Positions 1 to 7,726 of a DNA stretch of 64,000 nucleotides are shown here, piece by piece. Origin of the DNA: Pseudomonas putida (GTDB lineage: Bacteria > Pseudomonadota > Gammaproteobacteria > Pseudomonadales > Pseudomonadaceae); the NCBI RefSeq assembly GCF_001636055.1, contig NZ_CP011789.1, positions 4,092,001 through 4,156,000 on the forward strand, given 5' to 3'. Position 1 is the first letter of the stretch. Each line of letters begins with the position of its first letter. The position numbers and the translations under genes were made by a program. The notes beneath the pieces are model-generated. The model was not told the DNA's origin and did not search any database. It saw only the letters and a list, made by a program, of their open reading frames with translations.

Positions 1-2
1 AA

Positions 3-155
3 GCCACCTACACCGAGTTGCGCGCCACCGCCAATCCAAACCACCTGGTGGCCTCCGGCTGGATCGCCATCCCCACCGACACAACGCTCGACGAAGCAGA
101 GGCAGCCAAGATCTTCACCTCCGCCGGAGCCTGGGATCAGCAGACAGCAGCATGA
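3..155 (+). CDS. 3' end of an unidentified phage-type protein (partial)
   Basis: An open frame enters from the left edge and stops with TGA at 153-155, giving the last 50 residues, which end in WDQQTAA. The start is outside the window. Composition is normal GC-rich coding sequence, unlike the AT-rich gene that follows. I do not recognise the family. An 11-codon ORF overlaps the stop (152-187) and is probably not a gene. Confidence 0.45.
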   Translation, partial: ATYTELRATANPNHLVASGWIAIPTDTTLDEAEAAKIFTSAGAWDQQTAA

Positions 156-245
156 AACGCATCAGCGAGGGTATCTGGCACGGATGACCCCGACTCTATG
201 TTAATCCGTCGCACAGGCCGATTATAATAAAATTGCTCAGTGTGC

Positions 246-1082
246 TTACCATTTTATAAGCCCACAGTTCCTCAAGTGAGCATCGCCTACTCGCTTGGGG
301 CAGTTTGTGAATAGCGAGTATTGCTCCATCAATTCCTTCAGTCTTTGCCCGTCGTCACTTATACCATAAAGCAACACACACTCTACTTCGGCCGGCGTAA
401 GCAGAGACTTGATAATCAACACGTATCGCTCTTTCAATACCGCGTCATCTAAATCACACCCATCGACGTATGACAGTAACTGCTCTAAAATAGTGAAGAA
501 TTTTAGTCCATTCTCTTGAGCAGCCGCCAACATTTTGTTCGCGTGCTCCCTAAACAAAAATTCTCTCTCTCGCCTAGTTAAATTACCTTTTGACTCGTTG
601 AAAACCCAGTCAATCCTATCAACGTTGTATTTAAAAGAAAGCCTCTGCGCCACAGCAATCCCAGTGAACACTCTCTGTTCTTCATAGAGGCTCATTGTTT
701 CTAGCGCTTTAGAGTACAGATCAATCAAACCAAAAAATACAGACTCAAAGCTTTGCTGCTTGAATATTTTCGTCTGTTCCTTCTGCATCGAGATAGCTGC
801 ACTTGCCTCTGAGCGAGCCTCCTTAACCTCCTCAGACTGATATTTTAGGCTTTTCACAACAGCAATCAAAGCCATGAAGCTTAGTACAGGATTCAGCACG
901 CCACCCACATAATCACCAAACTGCCCCCACACTTCTTTACTTGAAGAAAACCAACCAAAAAAATTTACAACGTACGCACTAATTACAACAACAACAAAAA
1001 CTCCAGCACATGTAATCATCATCAAGCTAAAGTCTAACTTTAGCTTTGTAAACGCCGCTTTGAGACTTTGATGTATATCCAT
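246..1082 (-). CDS. Putative phage abortive-infection membrane protein (putAbiC-like)
   Basis: 278 aa. The N-terminus has two hydrophobic segments, about residues 18-45 and 60-78. Between them is the motif WGQFGDYVGGVLNPVLSF, characteristic of the Pfam putative phage abortive infection family (PF16872). A charged, partly coiled region (about 80-110) and a soluble C-terminal part follow. Family members are thought to block phage growth from the inner membrane; the mechanism is not established. The gene is clearly more AT-rich than its neighbours and faces away from the phage genes, which suggests horizontally acquired cargo expressed from its own promoter. The assignment rests on motif recognition, not a search. 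Confidence 0.65.
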   Translation of the reverse strand: MDIHQSLKAAFTKLKLDFSLMMITCAGVFVVVVISAYVVNFFGWFSSSKEVWGQFGDYVGGVLNPVLSFMALIAVVKSLKYQSEEVKEARSEASAAISMQKEQTKIFKQQSFESVFFGLIDLYSKALETMSLYEEQRVFTGIAVAQRLSFKYNVDRIDWVFNESKGNLTRREREFLFREHANKMLAAAQENGLKFFTILEQLLSYVDGCDLDDAVLKERYVLIIKSLLTPAEVECVLLYGISDDGQRLKELMEQYSLFTNCPKRVGDAHLRNCGLIKW

Positions 1083-1188
1083 CTTTTCCGCCTAACCCTT
1101 AGCTTTCCGCCTTAAACCAATCATCCTAAACCAAATTGCCACCATGCCGCATCCGGCCACGGAGGGCGGCGCATTCATGGAGATCACC

Positions 1189-1575
1189 ATGAGTACATTC
1201 GCAGTGTTCGGCATGACCGCCGCAGCAGCGCTTGCCGATGCCCGGAAGAAAACCAAGACCACCAAGCCCAGCGGGAAAGCTGGCTGCCCCCCCTTGGACC
1301 TTACCCTGGCCGAGTGGGAAGAGGCGGTGCAGCGCAACGTCGAGGCAATCATGGTCGGCGAGAAAGTCAAGCAGCTCAGCGTCCTCTACGACACCCCGCA
1401 GCACGCGCAGCAGTTCATCGAGCTCGCCAAGCGATCGGGCGCCTACCGCGACCTGAAGATTCGCTGCAAGGCCGCCTTGCTCGACGAAAAGGGCAAAAAG
1501 ATCCTCAGCCCCAAGACCAAGATGCCCGTTATCGGCTGGATGGACTGGAATGCTGAAATGCATAAGGCAGCCTGA
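1189..1575 (+). CDS. Conserved phage-type hypothetical protein
   Basis: 128 aa from the ATG at 1189 (MSTFAVFGMT). GGAG lies 8 nt before it; in-frame ATGs at 1144 and 1177 are possible but have poorer sites. The protein has a basic Lys/Thr-rich segment near residue 25 and a mixed helical body ending IGWMDWNAEMHKAA. I see no catalytic motif. It sits on the opposite strand to the two AT-richer genes on either side, so it probably belongs to the phage backbone rather than to the cargo. Confidence 0.6.
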   Translation: MSTFAVFGMTAAAALADARKKTKTTKPSGKAGCPPLDLTLAEWEEAVQRNVEAIMVGEKVKQLSVLYDTPQHAQQFIELAKRSGAYRDLKIRCKAALLDEKGKKILSPKTKMPVIGWMDWNAEMHKAA

Positions 1576-1601
1576 TCGCTTGATTAGATTCCCAGATGGG
1601 G

Positions 1602-2309
1602 CTAGGCATCCCCCGCCTGATTGGCTTGAGCAGTATCTATTGCCACCCGCTCAACCTCAAATATCAGAGAGTTAGCAAGCTCAATGACAGCGTGCACTTC
1701 AGCAACGGTTGGCTGCACGTCATGATGCGCATAGTTATTACGGTAAACGCCGTAAAAACCACTCAGTAAATTGCGGTAAGCGGTCTTCCTTGGGCCATCC
1801 AAATTTGTGAGAACTGATCCACCGCCGAATATAGTATTAACAAGCTCATCGCCATCTATATTCTGCGCAACTAAAAATCTTTGCCTAAGATGACTAGAAA
1901 GAATTGGGAAAACTTGCCTTATCGCGGCCGCATGGTGCCCGCCATCCAGTAGAGGTATGACGCCCTCCCTCAAGCGCCCGTGCAGGCGCACGGCCTGATC
2001 TTCCAAGGCGAATAGCGAGGCGAACCCACTGGGCATATCACTGTAGATAATGTCCTTGATATCGCTGAAGCATGAATCTTTGAATCCCTGATTCAATCTC
2101 AACTCTATGAACCAGAGGTGACGACCGATATTGCCGAAAGCCCTTGGTTCAACGCCATTTAGCGTCAACAGCCTGTCCACCTCGACCTGCAGGGAAGTGT
2201 ATTTTTCATAAAGCTCTGGAGGCTCCGAAAACTCCCAGCTCCGATGCATATCGAGTGCAATCTCATATGCTAATTGATATTGCCGAATCGCCGCCGTCAA
2301 AGCGCTCAT
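1602..2309 (-). CDS. TIGR02391 (Ymh) family protein with HEPN-like C-terminus
   Basis: 235 aa from ATG 2309, preceded by AGGGAT; an upstream ATG at 2345 lacks a good site. The N-terminal half is helical. The C-terminal half carries the TIGR02391/Hypoth_Ymh signature: FPILSSHLRQRF, NIDGDELVNTIFGG, RNLLSGFYGVYRNNYAHH. RNNYAH fits the R-x4-H motif of HEPN ribonucleases, many of which act in abortive infection or toxin-antitoxin systems. It lies close to the putAbiC-like gene. A role in defence is inferred; no antitoxin-like partner is visible. Its start region is about 55 bp from the divergent gene at 2364. Confidence 0.65.
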   Translation of the reverse strand: MSALTAAIRQYQLAYEIALDMHRSWEFSEPPELYEKYTSLQVEVDRLLTLNGVEPRAFGNIGRHLWFIELRLNQGFKDSCFSDIKDIIYSDMPSGFASLFALEDQAVRLHGRLREGVIPLLDGGHHAAAIRQVFPILSSHLRQRFLVAQNIDGDELVNTIFGGGSVLTNLDGPRKTAYRNLLSGFYGVYRNNYAHHDVQPTVAEVHAVIELANSLIFEVERVAIDTAQANQAGDA

Positions 2310-2363
2310 GTCGTATCCCTGTGATTTGAATCCTGCTATCAGCATATCCGCGAAGGTATCCCC

Positions 2364-2975
2364 ATGCCCACAGAAAACCGATCCAGCAACACAGAGATGG
2401 TCAGCGTGCCGCGCGAGCATGAACTGAAAATTCGACAGACCCCGCTGGCTGACTTGCTCAGCGGCCTCAAGACCGGCGAGGTCCGGGATTGCTCGGATCG
2501 TAATTTCGCCGTGGGCGACACGGTTCTGCTCCGCGAGATCGATGATGCCCTCGACTACACCGGCACGGTTCTACGCCGGACTATCACCCATGTCCAAAAG
2601 CACTATGGCCTGCCGGATCACTTGTGCGTGCTGAGCTACGGCCAGCCAGCCCAGCACCAGGGCGAGCCGGTGGGCGAAGTCGTGGTATTCGGCAAGGGTC
2701 TGCATGAGATTGCTTGGGCTGCTGGGCGCATGCCAAGGCTCGGTGCCAAGCTCTACACCCACCCAGCGCCAGCAGATCCTGGCGAGCCTGAGCGGCTGCG
2801 AGCTGCTTTGAAGTTCTACGCCGACCGGGACCACTTCGCTGAAGACATTGGCAACGAATGGGACAGCGTGAGCGGCGAGCCCGCGAACATCCTCTGGCAC
2901 GAACATGAAGCTTGGTTTGTGGAGGATGGCTCGATTGCCAGGGCTGCGTTGTCGGAAAACTCCGAGGCGGGCTAA
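2364..2975 (+). CDS. Phage protein with N-terminal DUF3850/ASCH-like domain
   Basis: 203 aa; GAAGG lies 7 nt before the ATG. Residues about 18-75 (HELKIRQTPLADLLSG, EVRD, NFAVGDTVLLRE, YTGTVLRR) match DUF3850, an ASCH/PUA-like fold expected to bind RNA or nucleotides. The rest is a phage-type tail with the segment PAQHQGEPVGEVV. The opening SNTEMVS and the PAQH-GEP linker are shared with the gene at 41309-41938 in the second prophage, so the two elements have exchanged or inherited modules. Confidence 0.7.
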   Translation: MPTENRSSNTEMVSVPREHELKIRQTPLADLLSGLKTGEVRDCSDRNFAVGDTVLLREIDDALDYTGTVLRRTITHVQKHYGLPDHLCVLSYGQPAQHQGEPVGEVVVFGKGLHEIAWAAGRMPRLGAKLYTHPAPADPGEPERLRAALKFYADRDHFAEDIGNEWDSVSGEPANILWHEHEAWFVEDGSIARAALSENSEAG

Positions 2976-3009
2976 GGGTGAAAATCGCAGGTCCCTCTGC
3001 GATATCGGA

Positions 3010-3213
3010 TCACACTGGCAAGGAAGGCTGATCTCTTTGTCTCAAAAATTTGACCCAAGCGTCGTATGAACTCTGATACCAGCCAACAGCATCATCCCAG
3101 TCCACACCGCTCACCTCGCCTTTACCAACCAAGTGCCTAAGCCTGGAATTAGAAGCATCTAGATCAAGTAGGTGCCGATGGGACATGTAGCGAAAATCTT
3201 CATTGCTTAGCAT
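3010..3213 (-). CDS. Small phage hypothetical protein, paralogue of 3915-4127
   Basis: 67 aa from ATG 3213 (MLSNEDFRYMSH), with AGGAC 9 nt upstream; the longer open frame to 3387 looks non-coding. The end pattern of W, acidic and alanine residues, then YDAWVKFL, parallels FNAWIEFA in the 3915-4127 product, so the two are probably diverged copies. No function is known. Confidence 0.5.
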   Translation of the reverse strand: MLSNEDFRYMSHRHLLDLDASNSRLRHLVGKGEVSGVDWDDAVGWYQSSYDAWVKFLRQRDQPSLPV

Positions 3214-3459
3214 TGGACTGGTGTCCTGAAGGGCTGGCTCGAGGATACGTGCCGATGTCCCTATGCCATGATTGTGGCACCAAATCGAGGCGCGCAGTGC
3301 GGAATTCCAACAATTCGGACGATTCGGAGGATTAGCATCGAGCACATGTTTACTACATCCCGCAGTAACTTCTCTCCCTCTATTCACTGCCGCGATATCG
3401 CAGCCAGTAGGGGCTGGCTCAGTGTCAGAGCCTGTTCCAGCCCCAGGGTGACGACAGCT

Positions 3460-3759
3460 CTACCCAGCAGACGCTTTGGATGTGACGGCAGGCAAGCCTT
3501 CCGTAGCAATCCGGCGCGCCCGCCCGACACCCCAAGCCATAGCACGGGTCATCGACTCGCCAGGACGGGAGTCAAACGCCTCCTCATGCACCGCCATGCC
3601 TTGAGGTGCATAAACGCCGATGAACATTTGTGTTTGCCCTGTGCGTGAAAGCCTCACCTGGACATCAATATGCGTTCCATCGTCGAGTGTTTCGTCATGA
3701 GTACGGTGGTGAAGCGCTGGATCTGCCCAATCCCAGAACACATTTCCACGAACTCGCAT
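3460..3759 (-). CDS. Small phage hypothetical protein
   Basis: 99 aa (MRVRGNVFWDW), with a strong AAGGAGGG ribosome-binding site 5 nt before the ATG. Mixed composition, no membrane segment and no recognised domain. It is probably transcribed from the AT-rich region between 3760 and 3914. Confidence 0.55.
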   Translation of the reverse strand: MRVRGNVFWDWADPALHHRTHDETLDDGTHIDVQVRLSRTGQTQMFIGVYAPQGMAVHEEAFDSRPGESMTRAMAWGVGRARRIATEGLPAVTSKASAG

Positions 3760-3870
3760 GTGACCCTCCTTAACTTCTTAGCTTTCATCCATTAGAGGGT
3801 CAAAATAAATCGCACAAAAAAAAGCTACAAGTGACTTAGATCAGCAATCTCTTACGAATCGACAGCCGGT

Positions 3871-3909
3871 ATAAAGTTATACAAATGTATCTCTTTTGTA
3901 TAACTTTAT
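3871..3909. repeat. Perfect 15-bp inverted repeat with 9-bp spacer
   Basis: ATAAAGTTATACAAA at 3871-3885 is exactly mirrored by TTTGTATAACTTTAT at 3895-3909. It begins 5 bp after the stop of the minus-strand gene 3915-4127 and lies 112 bp upstream of the minus-strand start at 3759. No U-tract follows on either strand, so a protein-binding operator is as likely as a terminator. Confidence 0.75.
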
Positions 3910-3914
3910 TGGGG

Positions 3915-4127
3915 CTAAGAAGAGCGCTTCTGCACTTTCGTTTCAGCTGTAAGCGAATCAGCAAATTCGATCCAAGCGTTGAACGCAGCACGCTGCGCGT
4001 CGCATGCAGCTTGCCATTCCGGCCCTCCCAAGCGCCCGTAAGCTACCTGATTCATGGTGGTTGATGTGAGCGAATCAAGCTCCCGTAGCAATTTGTAAGC
4101 ACGATATCTTTTTTCTATATCCGGCAT
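3915..4127 (-). CDS. Small phage hypothetical protein, paralogue of 3010-3213
   Basis: 70 aa (MPDIEKRYRAYKLLRELDS), predicted helical, with the W-Q-A-A-C then FNAWIEFA pattern shared with 3010-3213. The ribosome-binding site is weak. The surrounding DNA is AT-rich. No function is known. Confidence 0.5.
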   Translation of the reverse strand: MPDIEKRYRAYKLLRELDSLTSTTMNQVAYGRLGGPEWQAACDAQRAAFNAWIEFADSLTAETKVQKRSS

Positions 4128-4253
4128 GGTCTTTTATCCATTTTGCATAGCAAGGATTTGAGCCTTCCAAGACTTCTGCCCGGTGGACCTCCCCTGGTCT
4201 CACTTATTTCGTCCGATATTAACTAATCCGCCGAATGGCGGCGAGGCGAAGCT

Positions 4254-4355
4254 ATGTCTCAAGCATTTCCATACAAACAACGAGCGCCAGCTCTCCCCCC
4301 ACGAAACCCAACCCGAACCTACACCCGCTGCCGCGCCTGCGGCATGGATTTATGA
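4254..4355 (+). CDS. Possible 33-aa micro-protein
   Basis: ATG 4254 follows GAGGCGAAG at a suitable distance. The ORF ends at TGA 4353-4355, 12 bp before the next gene's GTG start. The end CRACGMDL has a single CxxC knuckle. Position and spacing suggest a real early-operon cistron, but length alone cannot support it. Confidence 0.35.
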   Translation: MSQAFPYKQRAPALPPRNPTRTYTRCRACGMDL

Positions 4356-4367
4356 GAGGTATCAGCT

Positions 4368-4655
4368 GTGAAGAAATCCACCGAATTTCTGCAGGCCGCC
4401 ATCGACGTGCAGGCCGAGCGCGGGAAGCAGTACGACGCGCCTGGCGGTGAGCGCAGCATGGGTCGCACCGTCAAGGCATTCAACGCTATCACCGGCCGGG
4501 ACCTCACCGAGGCCGAAGGCTGGCTGCTGCTGCAGGTGCTGAAGGATGTGCGTCAGTGGCAAAACCCTGACAAGTTCCACGAGGACAGCGCGCTGGATGG
4601 CGTGGCGTATTCCTCACTGAAAGCTGAGGCGCTGGCCGCAGGTGGTGCGAAATGA
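4368..4655 (+). CDS. DUF6378 family phage protein
   Basis: 95 aa with a GTG start at 4368 after GAGAGGT. The sequence pattern ERGKQYDAPGGERSMG, then FNAITGRDLTEAEGW, is typical of the phage DUF6378 family, whose function is unknown. It belongs to the plus-strand small-gene run that leads into the integrase. Confidence 0.7.
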   Translation: MKKSTEFLQAAIDVQAERGKQYDAPGGERSMGRTVKAFNAITGRDLTEAEGWLLLQVLKDVRQWQNPDKFHEDSALDGVAYSSLKAEALAAGGAK

Positions 4656-4671
4656 TCGCAAGGGGGCTGCG

Positions 4672-4872
4672 GTGAACAGCCACCAGTACCAGCCGTTCTC
4701 TGCTCGGGGCTTCGGTAGCTGGCACACCTGCAGCGTCTGCGGAACATCGAAGCACAGCGGCTACTACTGGCTTGGCGGCTACAAGAGCAAGACCGAGCCG
4801 CCCTGCATCGCCTGGAAGATCGACCCAGAGTGGAAGGCCCAGGCCATCCCCGCGCCGATCACCGAAGCATAA
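4672..4872 (+). CDS. Small phage protein with one CxxC motif
   Basis: 66 aa from GTG 4672, with AAGGGGG 6 nt upstream; the open frame continues to a GTG at 4642, which has a poorer site. It contains WHTCSVCGTSKHSGYYW, a single zinc-knuckle-like CxxC, followed by basic residues. I do not recognise it beyond phage small proteins. Confidence 0.5.
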   Translation: MNSHQYQPFSARGFGSWHTCSVCGTSKHSGYYWLGGYKSKTEPPCIAWKIDPEWKAQAIPAPITEA

Positions 4873-4923
4873 CCCTCCCCAACAACTCAAGCCCGCCACG
4901 CGCGGGCATGGAGAGCTATTGCC

Positions 4924-5475
4924 ATGATCATCGATGACGTTATGACCGACAAAATCACGCTTCACGGCCTGGGCTTCGTACAGGTCCAGTTGCAGGGCGA
5001 CCAGCGCCTGCATGTGTGGCACCCCGAGCTGCCCCGCCGCAGCTGCTTCGAGCACTCGGCAATCCACGACCACCGCTTCAACTTCGTATCGCGGATTTTG
5101 GTCGGGAAACAGATCAACCACTGCTACGACATGCGCCGCCTGGATGACGGTGAATTCGTTCTCTATCTGCACGAAGGCGCGCGGCAGGCTGGCGGCGGTA
5201 GACCGTGGACCCCAGACGGCAGGGCCAACATGGTGCACCACTCGACCTGCACCATTGCCGCGGGCGATGTGTACACCACCAGGGCCTACGAGTACCACCG
5301 GACCGAGCCGGGCGGTGACGGCCGAGTGGCCACCATCATGCAGAAGCGCGGCGAATACCCAGCCGGCGCCCACTCCACCTGCCGCTACGGCGTGCAGCCC
5401 GACACAGACTTCGACCGCTATCAATGGCCCGCAGCGCGACTCTGGGAAGTCGTGCGCGAAGTGCTGCTGGCCTGA
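4924..5475 (+). CDS. Cupin-like phage hypothetical protein
   Basis: 183 aa; GGAGAG lies before the ATG. Histidine-rich first motif AIHDHRFNFVSRIL and a later VYTTRAYEYHRTEPG segment resemble the two metal-binding motifs of a cupin barrel. The last 40 residues have no obvious domain. No substrate can be proposed. It lies 39 bp upstream of the DUF4224/integrase pair. Confidence 0.55.
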   Translation: MIIDDVMTDKITLHGLGFVQVQLQGDQRLHVWHPELPRRSCFEHSAIHDHRFNFVSRILVGKQINHCYDMRRLDDGEFVLYLHEGARQAGGGRPWTPDGRANMVHHSTCTIAAGDVYTTRAYEYHRTEPGGDGRVATIMQKRGEYPAGAHSTCRYGVQPDTDFDRYQWPAARLWEVVREVLLA

Positions 5476-5514
5476 TTACCGTACTGCCGCCACCGGCGGC
5501 GTGGAGACCATCCC

Positions 5515-5760
5515 ATGGAAACCGAGATCCTTTCGGACGAAGAGCTGGTGGTGATCACCGGCTACAAACCCCGGGCGTGGCAGCGCCGCTGGTTGAAAGA
5601 AAAAGGCTGGCATTTCGTCGAGAGCCGCGGAGGCCGCCCCCTCGTTGGTCGCCTGTACGCCCGCCAGAAGCTCAGCGGTCTGGTGATCGACACTGTGCCG
5701 GTCGCTGCAGCTCCGCCGCCATCGCCAGCCTGGACCCCTGATTTTTCCCGAGTAAAGTGA
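5515..5760 (+). CDS. DUF4224 protein, small partner upstream of integrase
   Basis: 81 aa (METEILSDEELVVITGYK, then PRAWQRRWLKEKGW). This is the DUF4224 pattern, a small helix-turn-helix-like protein often found directly before phage integrases, and it may act as an excisionase or directionality factor. Its stop is separated from the integrase ATG by one base, so the two are translationally coupled. Confidence 0.75.
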   Translation: METEILSDEELVVITGYKPRAWQRRWLKEKGWHFVESRGGRPLVGRLYARQKLSGLVIDTVPVAAAPPPSPAWTPDFSRVK

Positions 5761-5761
5761 A

Positions 5762-6811
5762 ATGCGCCCAAGGAAGACCGAGAATCGCGACCTGCCACCA
5801 GGCATGTATCGTCGCAAAAGACAAAAAGCCAATGGCAAGGTGTGGGAGGCTCTGTACTACAGGGACAAGTCGGGCAAGGACATTTTCCTTGGCAGTGACC
5901 TGGTGAAGGCCAAGCTGATGTGGGCAGAGCTCGAAGCCAAGTCGGTACCGAAAGAACTGACAACGATGAAAGGGATCTTCGACGAGTACCTGTTGAAGAT
6001 CATCCCAGGCAAGGCCGCCAGGACCCAGAAAGACAACATCTACGAGCTTAAGCAACTGCGCACTGTGTTCGATTCGGCGCCGATCGATGCAATCACGCCG
6101 GCCATGATCGCGCAATACCGCGACTCAAGGTCGGCCAAAACTAGAGCGAACAGGGAAATCGCACTGCTCTCGCACGTTTTCAACACCGCAAGGGAATGGG
6201 GGCTCACCACCCGGGACAACCCGTGCCTGGGCGTGAGGAAGAACAAGGAGAAACCGCGCGACTTCTATGCCAACGAAGCGGTGTGGCAGGCGGTATATGA
6301 GGAGGCCCCACAGGAGCTTAAGGATGCGATGGACCTGGCGTACCTGACCGGCCAGCGGCCATCGGACGTTCTGTCCATGCGAAAGGACGATATGGACGGG
6401 ATCTACCTGCAGGTCAGCCAAGGCAAGACCGGCAAGCGACTGAGGATCGTCCTGGAGGTGGACGGAGCGAAGAACAGTCTTGGGCTGCTGCTGGAGCGGA
6501 TTATGCGCAGGACCAGCGAGCACCTGTCGCCGTTCTTCATCATCAACGAGCACGGCAAGCGCATGAGCTGGCCGATGTTGCGCAACCGGTGGGCGGACGC
6601 CCGGGAGGCCGCCAGGGTGAAAGCTGACGTCGAGAAGAAGCCAGACCTAGCAAACCGAATCGCCCAGTTCCAGTTCCGAGATATCCGACCGAAGGCGGCC
6701 TCGGAGATAAACGATCTGGGCGAGGCAAGCGTGCTGCTGGGGCACTCCAAAGAGGGAATCACGGAGCGTGTCTATCGCCGTGTTGGGGCTATCGCGAAGC
6801 CCTCGAAATAG
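5762..6811 (+). CDS. Tyrosine recombinase integrase of the left element
   Basis: 349 aa. An N-terminal arm-binding and SAM-like domain spans about residues 1-150. The catalytic domain shows Arg in LTGQRPSDVL, a degenerate box II FRDIRPKAASE (Asp in place of the usual first His), GHSKEG, and the nucleophilic Tyr in ITERVYRR. It catalyses integration at the tRNA-Cys 3' end, and its stop lies 100 bp from the att segment at 6912. It is quite different from the integrase at 43465, so two unrelated integrases use the same target. Confidence 0.92.
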   Translation: MRPRKTENRDLPPGMYRRKRQKANGKVWEALYYRDKSGKDIFLGSDLVKAKLMWAELEAKSVPKELTTMKGIFDEYLLKIIPGKAARTQKDNIYELKQLRTVFDSAPIDAITPAMIAQYRDSRSAKTRANREIALLSHVFNTAREWGLTTRDNPCLGVRKNKEKPRDFYANEAVWQAVYEEAPQELKDAMDLAYLTGQRPSDVLSMRKDDMDGIYLQVSQGKTGKRLRIVLEVDGAKNSLGLLLERIMRRTSEHLSPFFIINEHGKRMSWPMLRNRWADAREAARVKADVEKKPDLANRIAQFQFRDIRPKAASEINDLGEASVLLGHSKEGITERVYRRVGAIAKPSK

Positions 6812-6814
6812 GAA

Positions 6815-6848
6815 AGTTTTGGGACTGCACCCAAATAGTTTTGGGACT
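6815..6848. repeat. Direct repeat AGTTTTGGGACT, candidate integrase arm site
   Basis: AGTTTTGGGACT occurs at 6815-6826 and again at 6837-6848, 22 bp apart, between the integrase stop and the att segment. Two helical turns of spacing and the position suggest arm-type recombinase sites. The core TTTGGGAC is also repeated near both ends of the second prophage. Confidence 0.5.
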
Positions 6849-6873
6849 ATCGAGATTTTCCGGCGCACAAATA

Positions 6874-6905
6874 AAAACCCCGCAGACGTTAATCTGCGGG
6901 GTTTT
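6874..6905. terminator. Rho-independent terminator, bidirectional
   Basis: A 13-bp stem (AAAACCCCGCAGA with TCTGCGGGGTTTT) around the 6-nt loop CGTTAA. It would end the integrase transcript on the plus strand. On the minus strand it is the counterpart of the tRNA-Cys terminator at 44541. Confidence 0.85.
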
Positions 6906-6911
6906 CGAAGA

Positions 6912-6961
6912 GTGGAGGCCGAGGTCGGAATCGAACCGGCGTAGACGGATTTGCAATCCGG
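6912..6961. other. attachment site (left end of prophage 2): tRNA-Cys 3' fragment
   Basis: 50 bp identical to 44581-44630. It covers the 3' part of tRNA-Cys from the encoded CCA to the anticodon stem. Identity stops at 6961/44630 and is broken one base before 6912. It is the shared boundary between the left element and the 37.7-kb prophage and no longer encodes a full tRNA. Confidence 0.9.
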
Positions 6962-7051
6962 TCGTAGACCCAGGGAAATCGGTGGTTGTAGGCTGAAAGC
7001 ACCGGAATACCTGGTCTACGCCTTAAGTTCTTGTGCTGGCTGTTCATGCCT

Positions 7052-7084
7052 ATTTGGGACAACCAGTGTCCCAGGTTTGTCCCT
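7052..7084. repeat. Candidate integrase arm sites at the left prophage end
   Basis: ATTTGGGACA (7052-7061) is the reverse complement of TGTCCCAAAT at 44489 and 44500. It is followed by TGTCCCAGGT (7067-7076) and TGTCCCT (7078-7084). Copies of one decamer at both prophage ends, close to the att repeats, fit arm-type integrase binding sites. Confidence 0.55.
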
Positions 7085-7086
7085 CG

Positions 7087-7458
7087 TCAGGCCGGGCGAC
7101 CGATCACCAGAACCTCGATCACATCGCCGGATGCCGCAGCTTCGTTCGGTCCATCACTCAGCAGCAGCGTACCCTTGTTGCGCTTGCCGGTCAGCTCGAC
7201 TGTGGTGGTGGTCACCGTGCCAGGCACAGCGAAGTACCCTCGGTTGGCAACGAACCGGCTGCTGTTCACTACCAGCGGCGGAGAAACGTACGGTGCTGGG
7301 AATGTCAGCGTCACCGCCCCGCCCGCGCCCAAAGTCGCTTGGAGCTTGATCGCTGTCACGCCAGCCTGAGCCATGGCCATGTTCATCTGCCCCACGGTTG
7401 GGCTCTGCTGAGCCCTTGCCATCGCCCGGCGTGCCTGGTGGTTCGGCGAGGTGATCAT
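7087..7458 (-). CDS. Phage hypothetical protein at the distal end of the late operon
   Basis: 123 aa from ATG 7458, overlapping the stop of the preceding gene as ATGA. After a short helical start (MITSPNHQARRAMARAQQ) it is beta-rich (VTLTFPAPYVSPPLVV, TTTTVELTGK). It lies just after the tail spike and a small partner, so an accessory tail or host-interaction role is possible, but the function is unknown. Confidence 0.6.
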   Translation of the reverse strand: MITSPNHQARRAMARAQQSPTVGQMNMAMAQAGVTAIKLQATLGAGGAVTLTFPAPYVSPPLVVNSSRFVANRGYFAVPGTVTTTTVELTGKRNKGTLLLSDGPNEAAASGDVIEVLVIGRPA

Positions 7459-7718
7459 GACGGCACCGCCTGGACGTTGATCTGGATGGTGTTCATGGCC
7501 CCACGCACCCATACCCCAACAGATCCGGGCCACACTTCCACCACCTCGCAGTAGCGCAGCAGTCGGCCCGAGAAGTCATCAGCAGCAGGAATTGTCGCGC
7601 TTTCCTGGACGGTCAGCAGGTTGGAGTTCTTATTCTGAATCTCGAGGCCGGTTCCGACGGGGATACCGCTGCTGCTGTATACGTTGACCCATCCGATATT
7701 GCTCGTGTTGATGTCCAT
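7455..7718 (-). CDS. Phage hypothetical protein downstream of tail spike
   Basis: 87 aa (MDINTSNIGWVNVYSSSG), beta-rich, acidic and free of basic runs. Its start is 8 bp after the spike stop and it overlaps the next gene by 4 bp. It could be a small tail protein or a spike-linked factor; no family is recognised. Confidence 0.6.
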   Translation of the reverse strand: MDINTSNIGWVNVYSSSGIPVGTGLEIQNKNSNLLTVQESATIPAADDFSGRLLRYCEVVEVWPGSVGVWVRGAMNTIQINVQAVPS

Positions 7719-7726
7719 GCAACCTC

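Larger units (their letters stand above)
1..6961. mobile_element. Right end of a first integrated element (prophage remnant or prophage)
   Basis: Everything left of the tRNA-Cys fragment looks like the integration end of a temperate phage. Small phage-type early genes on both strands are followed by a DUF4224 protein and a tyrosine integrase (5762-6811) that points at the 50-bp tRNA-Cys 3' segment at 6912-6961. Its other end lies outside the window. It shares the 6912-6961 segment with the next prophage, so the two elements sit in tandem at one tRNA gene. Whether it is complete cannot be judged from this window. Confidence 0.75.

Noticed and set aside
6913..6986. Second tRNA-Cys gene at the left att
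   Set aside because: Only the 3' 49 nt are present; after 6961 the sequence is phage DNA and cannot form the D-arm or 5' acceptor strand.
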